Source of the DNA: CAYPIE01 sp964410665
GTDB lineage: Bacteria > Planctomycetota > Planctomycetia > Gemmatales > Gemmataceae
DNA length: 25,483 nucleotides
NCBI GenBank assembly: GCA_964410665.1
Contig: CAYPIE010000086.1
Location: 1-25,483 of the forward strand
Reading direction: 5' to 3'
Shown here: positions 6,771-15,186 of the stretch, piece by piece
Layout of the letters: each line of letters begins with the position of its first letter
Position numbering within the stretch: position 1 is the stretch's first letter
Translations under genes and position numbers: made by a program
The notes under the pieces: model-generated
The model's database searches: none
What the model saw: the letters and a program-made list of their open reading frames with translations, nothing else
What the model was told of the DNA's origin: nothing

Positions 6771-9111
6771 AGCCGCCTTGGCACTCCCTTCCACCGAAGC
6801 CCAGCAAGCCTATATTCATCAGGCGACTGGGGAGGATGTCGCTTTGCGGGCTGCCATCCAAGCCGTGCTCGCTGGTACCCGGCTCGATCCAGACCCAGCG
6901 CGGACCAGCGCTTATCAGGGGCCGAGCCTCAACGATCATTTGGAATTGCCGACATCGATCGGTCCGTATCGACTGATCGAGCTGCTCGGTGAAGGGGGGA
7001 TGGGCTGTGTTTATGCCGCGGAGCAACTCGAACCCGTCCGCCGCCAAGTCGCACTTAAGGTGATCAAGGCGGGCATGGATTCGCAAGCGATCATCCGCCG
7101 CTTTGAAGCCGAGCGTCAAGCCTTGGCTTTGATGGATCACCCCAATATTGCCCGTGTCTTCGATGCGGGAACCACCGAGCTCGGCCGCCCGTATTTTGTC
7201 ATGGAGCTCGTCCGCGGTCAGCCGATCACTCAGTGCTGCACCAATCAGCGGCTTCCGATCAAGGAGCGACTTGCCCTGTTTATCACCGTCTGCCACGCCA
7301 TCCAGCACGCCCATACCAAGGGGATTATTCACCGCGACATTAAGGCGTCCAATGTCCTGGTCACGCCCGATGACCACGGTCGGCCGATCCCCAAAATCAT
7401 TGACTTCGGCATCGCAAAGTCGATCGGCCCGACCTTGACGGCCGCCACCCTCCAAACCGAAGCGCAAAGCCTAGTCGGCACGCTGCAGTCGATGAGCCCC
7501 GAACAGGCCAGTCTGAATCCGATCGATGTGGATACCCGCTCGGACATTTACAGTCTGGGTGTGCTCCTTTACGAACTACTGACTGGCACGACCCCCTTGT
7601 TTGGACCTGAGAATCCGCCGCCCGATTGGCTGGAATGCCTACGACGCATCCGCGAGCAGGAGTGCGTCCGCCCCAGCAGCCTGGTGCTGCGTCACTCGGT
7701 TTCGTCCGGTGCCCATGTCCGCGCTGGGCAACTACGCGGCGAGCTCGACTGGATCACTCTCAAGGCTCTGGAGAAAGACCGTGAACGCCGCTACCAGACC
7801 GCCACGGGTCTGGCTCGCGACCTGGAACGTTACCTGGCTGATGAGCCCGTCGAAGCCGCGCCCCCGTCGACGGGATACCGCCTACGCAAGTTCCTGAGGC
7901 GACACCGCGGGCCGGTCATTGCCGCCGGGCTGGTGCTGTTGGCCCTGGTAGCGGGCATCATCGGTACCAGCCTGGGCCTCATCCGCGCTTGGCAGGCCGA
8001 GTTGAGCGAGAGCCAAGCCCACGAACTGGCCGAGCAACGCTTCGAGCAAGCCACCCGAACGTTGCAAAAGATCACCTTCGAGTTCGCCGACAACCTCGCC
8101 TTCTTTGAATCCGACCCGGCCTTGCGGCTTCGCCTTAGCGAGCTGATCCAGGATGGTCTGTCTCAGCTGCTTTCCAACACCCCGCGGCAGCTCGAACTCG
8201 AGCTGTTGCAGCTACGCGTCACTCTTAATCTGGTCGACGCCCTGACCCAGCTGGGCCAGATCCATCAGGCCCGGACCGCTTGGCTGGAGATGCACCAGCG
8301 AGCCGATGAGCTGGTCCGCGGCCATCCCAAATTGGCCATGCTGGTTCGGGAACGGTCCCTGTGCTACGACCGCTTGGGCAACATTGAGCTGGCTGCCCGC
8401 AACTTTCCTGCTGCCCGAGTGGCTTATCAACGGCTGCTGGCAGAAGCCGAACAGCTGGCTATCGAGCATCCCGAGCAGATTGTGTTCCAGCTCGATCGAG
8501 CGGATGCGCTGCGAAATCTTTCTCTTGTCGCGCTGCAGGAGCGCGATCATGTCGCTGCCCAAAACCTGCTCGAGCAGGCGCGGACCGCGTTGGTCCCTCT
8601 CTTACCCCGCACCCGTGACCCAAGTTTGGGCGATTCTGCGCGAGCCGTTTACCAGCAACGTCTGCAATGGCTGGACAGCCAGGTCGCTCTCATACGACAG
8701 GTGCCCGCCGTCCTTGAAGACCCCCGATGCGTGCAAAACCAACCACGCGACCGCCAAGTCACTTTTCTCGGTTTTCGCGCCCACGCCCTGGCCCGACGAG
8801 GCGATCATGCAGCCGCCGCCGCAACCGCTCACCGCATCCAGCAGCTGGATTCTCCTCCCGTGCAGCACCCTTGGGAACCGCTCCAAGCTTACATGGCCTG
8901 CCTAAAAGCGGCCGCCAACGATTCGCTGGCCGCCGAGCATTACCGTGCTGCGGCCATGGAATGTCTGGAAAACATGGCCGCTGAGGGCTATTTCCGGGAC
9001 CCTGCTTACCGGATGCGTCTCCAAACGGCTACATCCCTGATTCCGTTGCATGCAGATGACGCTTATCAACAGTTTGTGCAAAACCAGGCCTCGTCGCCTA
9101 TGAAGGAGTAA
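6736..9111 (+). CDS. Membrane-anchored Ser/Thr protein kinase
   Basis: A 791-residue PASTA-less bacterial Hanks-type kinase of the kind abundant in planctomycetes. After a ~70-residue N-terminal region, the kinase domain spans about 78-365. It carries the Gly-rich loop GEGGMG (85-90), the ATP-anchoring Lys in VALKVIK (Lys108), the catalytic HRDIKASN (Asp201), DFG (223-225) and the activation segment ending SMSPEQ. A single membrane helix follows at about 394-416. The rest (~370 residues) is helical and rich in Ala, Leu and Gln, probably TPR-like repeats acting as a sensor or scaffold. The start at 6736 is chosen for GAGGTG upstream, inside queC; the frame is open back to 6637. The gene ends four bases before dapB, so it sits in the middle of a queC-kinase-dapB operon. 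Confidence 0.92.
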   Translation: MLADPRVREIAEAALALPSTEAQQAYIHQATGEDVALRAAIQAVLAGTRLDPDPARTSAYQGPSLNDHLELPTSIGPYRLIELLGEGGMGCVYAAEQLEPVRRQVALKVIKAGMDSQAIIRRFEAERQALALMDHPNIARVFDAGTTELGRPYFVMELVRGQPITQCCTNQRLPIKERLALFITVCHAIQHAHTKGIIHRDIKASNVLVTPDDHGRPIPKIIDFGIAKSIGPTLTAATLQTEAQSLVGTLQSMSPEQASLNPIDVDTRSDIYSLGVLLYELLTGTTPLFGPENPPPDWLECLRRIREQECVRPSSLVLRHSVSSGAHVRAGQLRGELDWITLKALEKDRERRYQTATGLARDLERYLADEPVEAAPPSTGYRLRKFLRRHRGPVIAAGLVLLALVAGIIGTSLGLIRAWQAELSESQAHELAEQRFEQATRTLQKITFEFADNLAFFESDPALRLRLSELIQDGLSQLLSNTPRQLELELLQLRVTLNLVDALTQLGQIHQARTAWLEMHQRADELVRGHPKLAMLVRERSLCYDRLGNIELAARNFPAARVAYQRLLAEAEQLAIEHPEQIVFQLDRADALRNLSLVALQERDHVAAQNLLEQARTALVPLLPRTRDPSLGDSARAVYQQRLQWLDSQVALIRQVPAVLEDPRCVQNQPRDRQVTFLGFRAHALARRGDHAAAAATAHRIQQLDSPPVQHPWEPLQAYMACLKAAANDSLAAEHYRAAAMECLENMAAEGYFRDPAYRMRLQTATSLIPLHADDAYQQFVQNQASSPMKE

Positions 9112-9115
9112 ATAC

Positions 9116-9910
9116 ATGAAGATTGCTCTCGGCATCAATGGTGCGTGTGGACGCATGAGCCAGCGGATCCTGGCCTTGGCCCACCAGGACGAGCAGTTGG
9201 TTACGACGCTCGCGTTGGAGGTCCCCAATCATCCCGATCTCGGTCGCGATATTGGCGAGCTTGTCAACCTTGGGCATTTGGGTGTTCCGGTGCGAGCAGA
9301 AATACCGACCGATCACCGCGTCGATGTCATTATCGACTTCTCATCCCCAGAAGGTACCCAGTCGATTCTGCGCAATTGTGTGGCGCGGCGAATCCCATTG
9401 GTCCTGGCCACGACGGGTCACACGGCCGAACAAAAAGAGGAAATCGCCATGGCAGCCCACGAAACCGCCATCCTGATGGCCCCCAACATGAGCCTTGCGG
9501 TGAACGTGCTGTTTGAGCTGTCCGGTCAATGTGGCCGCATGCTCGCGGGCAAGGGCTATGACGTGGAGATTATTGAGCGGCATCATCGTTACAAAAAAGA
9601 CGCCCCTTCGGGCACCGCCATGCATTTTGCGCATCTGATCCAGGAAGCGATGGGCCAAAAAAAGTTTCGACACGGTCGCGAAGGGTTAGTCGGCGAGCGA
9701 TCCGACCAAGAAATCGGCATCCATGCGATTCGTGCCGGCGACAACGTCGGCGAGCACACCATCATCTTCTCGGCCCTCGGCGAGACGCTGGAGTTGGTGC
9801 ACAAAGGCAGCAGCCGCGACAGCTACGCTCGCGGCGCCCTGCAAGCGGCCAAGTATCTGGCCAACCGGCCAGCCGGCAGTTACTCGATGAAGGATGTACT
9901 GGGGTTGTAG
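9116..9910 (+). CDS. dapB: 4-hydroxy-tetrahydrodipicolinate reductase
   Basis: This 264-residue cytoplasmic enzyme performs the NAD(P)H-dependent step of the lysine/diaminopimelate pathway after DapA. The Rossmann motif GINGACGRM is at 6-14. The signature ERHHRYKKDAPSGTA is at 154-168; it holds the catalytic His pair (156-157) and Lys161 by family analogy. ATTGHT (99-103) and APNMSLAVN (122-130) are the usual cofactor and substrate loop stretches. Length is normal. AAGGAG lies about 8 bases before the ATG, directly at the end of the kinase gene, so it is likely expressed with queC and the kinase. DAP supply matters for peptidoglycan and lysine. Confidence 0.95.
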   Translation: MKIALGINGACGRMSQRILALAHQDEQLVTTLALEVPNHPDLGRDIGELVNLGHLGVPVRAEIPTDHRVDVIIDFSSPEGTQSILRNCVARRIPLVLATTGHTAEQKEEIAMAAHETAILMAPNMSLAVNVLFELSGQCGRMLAGKGYDVEIIERHHRYKKDAPSGTAMHFAHLIQEAMGQKKFRHGREGLVGERSDQEIGIHAIRAGDNVGEHTIIFSALGETLELVHKGSSRDSYARGALQAAKYLANRPAGSYSMKDVLGL

Positions 9911-10009
9911 AGAGGATCAAATTTGGGTGGCTCAGCGAACATTTTCCTGGCTTACACTGTCTGATAGCTTAAGCCCGAGCTGCTCCCATAACCCATGGAG
10001 CATCCGCCC

Positions 10010-10708
10010 ATGTCTCCTGAGCGTTACTATTGGACCTCCGCTGCGGCTTTTGTGCGCGGCCGCCAACGCCAGGGGGAAGCGGTCGATTTACCAGCGTCGT
10101 TCCAAAACACTCCGCTCGGCGAGCTGACCAGCGATCAGCTGGAAGCGATCTGGCAGGCCGGTGTCGCAGCCGAGCTGAAGCTACACAAGTTCAAGCGGAC
10201 AATGGGACTGCCCCGGGTCGAACGTGTCCTCGGCGCCCTGCGTTCCCTTGCCCCCGCCGAACTCCTCGACCTCGGCAGCGGTCGGGGGGTCTTCCTGTGG
10301 CCGCTGCTGGACGCCTTCCCTGATCTGCCGGTCACCGCCGTCGACGCCGACCCTCGGCGGGCACGGGACCTAGCCGCGGTTCGGCTCGGCGGGCAGACCC
10401 AGCTCACTAGCTGCCAGGCTGATGTCATCGCACTGCCGTTCGCGAACGACCAGTTCGACACCGTCAGCTTGCTCGAGGTCCTGGAGCACATCCCACGCTG
10501 TGCCGACGCCCTGGCCGAGGTGGTCCGCGTCGCCCGAAGGTTTGTCATCCTCTCCGTCCCAGCGAAACCAGATGACAACCCCGAGCACATCCACCTGTTC
10601 TCGGTCGACCGTCTGCAGTCCATGTTCGCCGCGCTGGGCGTCGAGCGAGTGAGCTTCGCTTCGGTCCGCGGCCACCTGGTCGCGATCGCCAACGTCTCCA
10701 CCGAGTGA
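10010..10708 (+). CDS. Class I SAM-dependent methyltransferase of an RNA-repair operon
   Basis: A 232-residue soluble methyltransferase. The SAM-binding motif I LLDLGSGRG lies near 85-93, the acidic ribose-binding VDAD near 111-114, and motif IV region DTVSLLEVLEHI near 150-161. The strand SVPAKP and the EHIHLFSVDRL stretch follow. ExxEH (Glu156, Glu159, His160) and His193/His195 recall the metal ligands of Hen1 RNA 2'-O-methyltransferases, but ExxEH is also common in ordinary class I enzymes, so this is suggestive only. The substrate is not recognisable. The start at 10010 is preferred for GGAG at 9997-10000; ATG 9995 would add five residues. Its TGA overlaps the next gene's GTG (GTGA), which indicates translational coupling with the RNA ligase. 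Proposed role: methylating RNA during or after repair. Confidence 0.85.
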   Translation: MSPERYYWTSAAAFVRGRQRQGEAVDLPASFQNTPLGELTSDQLEAIWQAGVAAELKLHKFKRTMGLPRVERVLGALRSLAPAELLDLGSGRGVFLWPLLDAFPDLPVTAVDADPRRARDLAAVRLGGQTQLTSCQADVIALPFANDQFDTVSLLEVLEHIPRCADALAEVVRVARRFVILSVPAKPDDNPEHIHLFSVDRLQSMFAALGVERVSFASVRGHLVAIANVSTE

Positions 10709-11526
10709 CCCCGATGACTCCCCTGCACAAGTACCCGCGGACCCAGCACCTCAAGGGCTCGCGCCTGCAACCGGGCGACGAGGACCTCGACGCCGTCCCC
10801 TGGAAGCGACTAGCCGGCCGCCACCTGGTGGTCGAGGAGAAGATGGACGGCGCCAACAGTGGCCTCCGCTTCTCCCCCGCCGGCCAACTTCTCCTGCAAA
10901 GCCGCGGCCACTACCTCAGCGGCGGTGTCCGCGAGAAACACTTCGCGCGGCTCAAGCAGTGGGCAACTACCCACGCCGCGACGCTGTGGGACCGGCTCGG
11001 CGACCGCTACCTCGTCTTCGGCGAGTGGCTCTATGCGAAACACACCATCTTCTATGATTGCTTGCCACACTACTTCCTGGAGTTCGACATCCTTGACACG
11101 GTCACCGGAGACTTCTTAAGCACACCACGACGAGCCGAACTGCTGGCCGGGCTTCCGGTCCTTTCGGTCCGGGTTCTGTTCACGGGCAGCACCCATCGAC
11201 AACAGGATGTCACTGGCTTACTCGGCGGGTCCGCATTCATTCGACCTGGCCACCGCGACTGCCTGCGTGAAGAAGCACAGCGGCTTGGCCTGGACCCGGA
11301 CCACGTCTTGGCCGAGACCGACCGCACCACCCTAATGGAGGGCCTCTACATCAAGGTCGAGGAGGGCGACCGCGTCGTCGAACGCTACAAGTTCATCCGC
11401 CATGACTTCCTGACCGCGGTGCTGCAATCGGACTCGCACTGGCTGCACCGGCCGATCGTACCCAACCTGTTGGCTCCGGACGTCGACCTGTTCGCCGGCG
11501 GGGAGGAGGCAACTGATGGAGGATGA
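10705..11526 (+). CDS. ATP-dependent RNA ligase
   Basis: A 273-residue nucleotidyltransferase of the RNA ligase superfamily (Rnl-type). Motif I is EEKMDGAN, with Lys46 as the expected AMP-accepting lysine. Further motifs are SRGHYL (~66-71), motif III FGEWLYAKH (105-113), FLEFDILD (124-131), motif IV MEGLYIKVE (211-219) and motif V ERYKFIR (226-232). These ligases activate with ATP and join 5'-phosphate to 3'-OH RNA ends. No OB-fold domain follows; the C-terminal ~45 residues are short. GTG at 10705 overlaps the methyltransferase stop; ATG at 10714 is an alternative start. The 3' end overlaps the HD-Pnk gene by 11 bases. The neighbouring end-healing enzyme makes exactly the ends that this ligase needs, which supports an RNA-repair role. 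Confidence 0.9.
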   Translation: MTPMTPLHKYPRTQHLKGSRLQPGDEDLDAVPWKRLAGRHLVVEEKMDGANSGLRFSPAGQLLLQSRGHYLSGGVREKHFARLKQWATTHAATLWDRLGDRYLVFGEWLYAKHTIFYDCLPHYFLEFDILDTVTGDFLSTPRRAELLAGLPVLSVRVLFTGSTHRQQDVTGLLGGSAFIRPGHRDCLREEAQRLGLDPDHVLAETDRTTLMEGLYIKVEEGDRVVERYKFIRHDFLTAVLQSDSHWLHRPIVPNLLAPDVDLFAGGEEATDGG

Positions 11527-12655
11527 CTGGGAATTCCCCTTCTGCCCGCAGCCGCCTGATTGGTCGCTGGACTGGCCGTCGATCGTTGAGGCGTTCACCT
11601 GGGTACAAGCCATGAAGGGCTGTCCCCAGGACCCGATCTGGCATGCCGAGGGAAATGTCGAGGTCCACACCCACATGGTCTGTGCGGCCCTGGTCAGCCT
11701 GGACGTCTGGCGCCAACTACCTGTCAGTGAGCGGTCTGTGTTGTTCGCCGCGGCCTTGCTGCACGACGTCGCCAAGCCAGCGGTCACCCTCAGCGAGGAC
11801 GGGCGCATCCGTGCCCCTAAACACGCCCGCCTGGGGGCACGCATGTCTCAAGATCTGCTGATGCGTGACCTACTGCCGACCAAGTCGTTACGCGACCTCG
11901 AACTCCGGGAACAAGTCGTCGCCCTGGTGCGGCACCACGGACTTCCGTTGTATTGGCTTGACCGCGACGACCCCCAACGGGAAACCACCACCGTCAGCCA
12001 GCGGGTCCGCTGCGACCGCCTGGCCTTGCTGGCCGAGGCCGATGTTCGTGGCCGCATCTGTGCCGACCAGCAAGACCTCCTTGACCGCGTCCAGCTGTTC
12101 CGGGATTTCTGCGACGAACAAAGCTGCTTGTCGGAACCGAGACGATTCGCCTCCGCTGAGACACGCTTGCGCTACTTCCAGGGCCAGGCGGTCGCTCCCG
12201 AGGCAATTCTCTATGACGCCAGCCGACTCGAAGTCACCCTACTGTCCGGCTTACCTGCTACCGGCAAGGATCACTGGCTCCGAACCAGTGAACCTGCTCA
12301 ACGGATTATCTCCCTGGACGCCATCCGCAGCCAGCTGCGCATTCCGCCGGAGGCTCCACAGGGGCGGGTGATCTCTGCAGCGAGGCAACAAGCTCAGGAA
12401 TATTTACGCGCAGAAACCGACTTCATCTGGAATGCCACGAACATTACTCGAGCGCTGCGGAGCCAGCTCATTCGGTGGTTCTCGGACTACAGGGCTCGGG
12501 TACGCATTGTCTATGTCGAAGCCGCATGGCCGACGATTCTGGAGCGGAACCGGGCTCGCCCCGAACCGGTGCCGGAGGCAGTGCTTGATCGCCTAGCCCG
12601 GAAGTTGGAGGTGCCGACGTTGATGGAAGCCCATCAGGTGGAGTGGGCCGTTTGA
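11516..12655 (+). CDS. HD-Pnk bifunctional RNA/DNA end-healing enzyme
   Basis: A 379-residue fusion of two catalytic domains. The N-terminal HD phosphohydrolase (about 20-210) shows HTH (51-53), LLHDVAKP (81-88, metal-binding His83-Asp84), KHARLG (102-107) and RHHGLP (139-144). The C-terminal P-loop kinase (about 238-379) shows GLPATGKD (245-252), the general-base stretch SLDAIR (Asp268), WNATNITR (305-312) and an ERNRAR lid (343-348). This order matches HD-Pnk described from Runella slithyformis: the HD part removes 2',3'-cyclic phosphate or 3'-phosphate, the kinase phosphorylates 5'-OH ends. Published homologues are often in operons with a ligase, as here. GGAGGAGG precedes the ATG, inside the ligase gene. 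Specificity for tRNA or another RNA cannot be read from the sequence. Confidence 0.9.
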   Translation: MEDDWEFPFCPQPPDWSLDWPSIVEAFTWVQAMKGCPQDPIWHAEGNVEVHTHMVCAALVSLDVWRQLPVSERSVLFAAALLHDVAKPAVTLSEDGRIRAPKHARLGARMSQDLLMRDLLPTKSLRDLELREQVVALVRHHGLPLYWLDRDDPQRETTTVSQRVRCDRLALLAEADVRGRICADQQDLLDRVQLFRDFCDEQSCLSEPRRFASAETRLRYFQGQAVAPEAILYDASRLEVTLLSGLPATGKDHWLRTSEPAQRIISLDAIRSQLRIPPEAPQGRVISAARQQAQEYLRAETDFIWNATNITRALRSQLIRWFSDYRARVRIVYVEAAWPTILERNRARPEPVPEAVLDRLARKLEVPTLMEAHQVEWAV

Positions 12656-12733
12656 GCGAAGGCCTCTTGGCATATTGGCTTAGCGTGACTGGAAGTGCTG
12701 CCTACACATTCCCCATGGCGGGAGGATGCTGTT

Positions 12734-12838
12734 CTTTCCGAGCGGTGGGTGTAAACCCACCGAGGGTTGGGCCGACTTCTACCGGCGAGCTCGCATCGGC
12801 CACGGCGAGCGGACGCCAGTCTTTCCGAGCGGTGGGTG
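12734..12838. repeat. Family A palindromic repeat array, inverted copy
   Basis: CTTTCCGAGCGGTGGGTG occurs at 12734 and again at 12821, 87 bp apart, the same spacing as the long unit at 5620-5707. The first copy holds the complete palindrome CGGTGGGT-GTAA-ACCCACCG (12743-12762) followed by GAGGGTTGG, and the unit includes the optional 20-bp TCGCATCGGCCACGGCGAGC segment. The second copy breaks off after GGTGGGTG. The rest of the 12656-13001 gap contains no gene. Confidence 0.85.
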
Positions 12839-12958
12839 TCCTTGGGCACGATCGACGGTAACAATGGCATCCGACCTCAAAACTGAATCTGGGGCTCCCC
12901 TGCAGAGAGTAGAGGCTAGGGCTTCACTCCGGGTCTGACAGCATTCCGCCTCCCGGGG

Positions 12959-12978
12959 GCCCGAGCAGAAACTCGGGC
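12959..12978 (-). terminator. Stem-loop after uvrC
   Basis: GCCCGAG (12959-12965) pairs perfectly with CTCGGGC (12972-12978) over the six-base loop CAGAAA, 24 bases beyond the uvrC stop codon on the minus strand. No strong T-run follows, so this is a moderate terminator candidate. Confidence 0.4.
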
Positions 12979-13001
12979 GATGGAGTCATTCTCCCTCCCA
13001 C

Positions 13002-14342
13002 TCATTCCTCAAGAAACTTCTTCCGTCGCAGCTGGTGGTGATAGTACTGGGCAAAACGGTGAGATTCATCGCGCACGTACTGCAGTAGCCGCAGCGCTGC
13101 CGAGTGGCGGCTCAGCTTCAGCGGTTCGGCCTCACCCGGCTGATAAATCTCCTCCTCTCGCTTGGCCAGGGAGATCAGACACGGCGGCTCGATGCCCAGC
13201 ACACGGAAGGCATCGCGGGCGGCGTTGAGCTGACCCTTGCCCCCGTCAATCAGCACGATGTCGGGAAACACGCTCTCATCGTTGCGGGCGTGGCGATAAC
13301 GCCTCGCGACTACCTCGCGGATCGAGGCGAAGTCGTCCACCCCCTCGACGGTCTTGATCTTGAACTTGCGATAGCCCGGTTTGAACGGCAGTCCATCGAG
13401 GAAGCTGACCAGTGACGCTACCGTGTCTTCACCGCCGAGGTGAGCGATGTCGATGCCCTCGATGCTGCGCGGCGTTTGACGCAGGCCCAGGACCTTGCGC
13501 AGGCCCGCTAGCCCCTTCTTCGGGTCAATCTGAAACACGTGGGGTTGCACGTCACGCTCGGCATCGCCACGGAGATCGAGATTTCTCAACGCCTTGATTT
13601 CATCGCGGATCCGGGCTGCCTTCTCGAACTGCATGGCCTGGCTGGCGGTCTGCATTTCTTTTTCGAGCTCACGGATAAGGCGGTCCTTCTTGCCCTCGAG
13701 CACCAGGCGTAGGCCGCGAATCTGCTTTCGGTAGCTGTCGCGGTCGACGCGCAGGTTACACGGGGCGGTGCACTGGTGGATGCTGTGCAACAGGCACGGA
13801 CGGAACCAGCGCCAGCGCTGGTCCTGGGAATCGATGTCCAGCGTACAGGTGCGGAACTTGAACACCCGCTGCAGTACCTGCATGGCCATTCGAAGTTTGC
13901 TCGCCGAGGTAAACGGCCCGTACAGCTTGACCCCTTTGCGGCGTGGGTTCCGCGTAAACTCAACCCGGGGAAACTCCTCGCGGACGCGGATCTGTAAGTA
14001 GGGGAAGGACTTGTCATCCTTGAGATCAACATTGAAGCGGGGCTGGATATCTTTTACCAGCCGAGCCTCCATGAGCAAGGCATCCACCTCGGTCTCCGCG
14101 GTGATGTAGTCAATGTCGGCGATGTGCTTGACCAGCTCACGCGTACGATGTTCGACGGCCGCGGCCTGGGTAAAGTAGTGCGAGGCCCGGTTCCGCAAGT
14201 TTTTCGCCTTGCCGACATAGATGACGCGTCCTTCGCCATCTTTCATCAGGTAGCAGCCCGGCTCGGTGGGGAACTGCTTGACCTTTTCGCCCGGCGGCAA
14301 CGCATTCGATTCCGCGGCGGGAGGAGTACCAGCCATATCCAT
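13002..14342 (-). CDS. uvrC: Excinuclease ABC subunit C, short form without HhH domain
   Basis: A 446-residue UvrC, the dual-incision nuclease of nucleotide excision repair. The GIY-YIG domain carries GCYLMK (29-34) and IYVGKAKNLRNR (41-52). A UVR motif (AMQFEKAARIRDEIKAL) lies near 237-253. Four Cys at about 167, 184, 192 and 196 match the cysteine pattern reported to hold an iron-sulfur cluster in E. coli UvrC. The RNase H-like second nuclease shows GIDIAH (Asp299), LIDGGKGQ (Asp367) and VRDESHRF (Asp426, His429). The protein ends at KKFLEE, exactly where the C-terminal helix-hairpin-helix pair usually begins, so it is ~150 residues shorter than E. coli UvrC. The ATG at 14342 follows GAAGGA; GTG at 14354 is an alternative. 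No uvrA or uvrB is in the window. Confidence 0.92.
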   Translation of the reverse strand: MDMAGTPPAAESNALPPGEKVKQFPTEPGCYLMKDGEGRVIYVGKAKNLRNRASHYFTQAAAVEHRTRELVKHIADIDYITAETEVDALLMEARLVKDIQPRFNVDLKDDKSFPYLQIRVREEFPRVEFTRNPRRKGVKLYGPFTSASKLRMAMQVLQRVFKFRTCTLDIDSQDQRWRWFRPCLLHSIHQCTAPCNLRVDRDSYRKQIRGLRLVLEGKKDRLIRELEKEMQTASQAMQFEKAARIRDEIKALRNLDLRGDAERDVQPHVFQIDPKKGLAGLRKVLGLRQTPRSIEGIDIAHLGGEDTVASLVSFLDGLPFKPGYRKFKIKTVEGVDDFASIREVVARRYRHARNDESVFPDIVLIDGGKGQLNAARDAFRVLGIEPPCLISLAKREEEIYQPGEAEPLKLSRHSAALRLLQYVRDESHRFAQYYHHQLRRKKFLEE

Positions 14343-14460
14343 CGCTTCCTTCACGGCGTCCTAAATGGTAAATCCCAACCATTTTAGCCGAGAGGCACCA
14401 GCGGAGGAAAGCTTGGCTGGGAAGAGCGACTCGGAGGTCCTGCCGCCGTCTGGCAGGGGC

Positions 14461-15186
14461 TTACCAACCTGGGTCGGTGTCGCGGATGTGCTTCCAGAGA
14501 CTATTGAGGGCTGACCAACCGTCGTGGCTCGAAGTCCGTTGGTCAAGGGTGTCGACAAGCCGTTCCGCGAAAGCATCTCCGTGCGTGGGGCGACGTTCCA
14601 ACCCGAGCGCGAGCAGGACCAGCCGTGCCTTGCTGCAGGCTGCGGCCGCGGCCCGCAAGGCGTCGGATTCGGCGGCGACCGACCAGTCGAGCAGACCGTC
14701 CTCTCCCATCTGCAAGCGAGTGATCGTTCGATCGGCCAACTGATGGGTATCGTGCACCGTCTGACAGGCTTGCTCCAAGGGAAGCACAAGCCCGCAAGCG
14801 ACCAGAGTCAACCGGCAGCGGGCCTGAGTGAGGTTGTGCTCGAACTTGGTCGTGTCCCATCCGTCTTCCCAGGCGATGCGATCGAGCCGGAGTAGAAACC
14901 GTGACTCCACCGCTTCGAGCAGTGTTAAGATCAGCAACCGACTCAAGTCATGATTCAGCGACGCTGACGTTTCATGGATCAGCTGGATGGTATGCTCCAG
15001 GAGTGCCGGCTGCCCCCAGCGCATGACCGCCTGCCACTCGGGCCGGTACACCCCCAGGTATTGCCGGATCCGCCACGCCTCAGTGCCCCGACCACGGTCC
15101 TCGAGCCAGTCCGCCAACAACAACTTGGGCAGGTCGGCGTCCGGGTCGGCCAGGCACGCGTTGATCAGGGCTTGTTTTTCGCTCAT
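14461..15186 (-). CDS. TIGR02996-domain protein of unknown function
   Basis: A 241-residue soluble protein. Its first ~35 residues (MSEKQALINACLADPDADLP, then KLLLADWLEDRG) match the TIGR02996 repeat-companion domain seen in large families of Gemmata and related planctomycetes. The remainder is mostly helical and Leu/Ala-rich, with no recognised domain; TIGR02996 proteins often carry leucine-rich repeats or WGR-type domains, which I do not see here. GGAGGAG lies about 7 bases before the ATG. It lies upstream of uvrC on the same strand (about 120 bases apart), so co-transcription is possible but not shown. No function can be inferred. Confidence 0.82.
   Translation of the reverse strand: MSEKQALINACLADPDADLPKLLLADWLEDRGRGTEAWRIRQYLGVYRPEWQAVMRWGQPALLEHTIQLIHETSASLNHDLSRLLILTLLEAVESRFLLRLDRIAWEDGWDTTKFEHNLTQARCRLTLVACGLVLPLEQACQTVHDTHQLADRTITRLQMGEDGLLDWSVAAESDALRAAAAACSKARLVLLALGLERRPTHGDAFAERLVDTLDQRTSSHDGWSALNSLWKHIRDTDPGW

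Noticed and set aside
6595..7467. 290-codon minus-strand frame over the kinase gene
   Set aside because: It opposes the conserved kinase domain and has no recognisable motif.
10010..12655. Classical Pnkp/Hen1 system
   Set aside because: The phosphatase is HD-type and not metallophosphoesterase, ligase and kinase are on separate proteins, and Hen1's N-terminal domain is absent.
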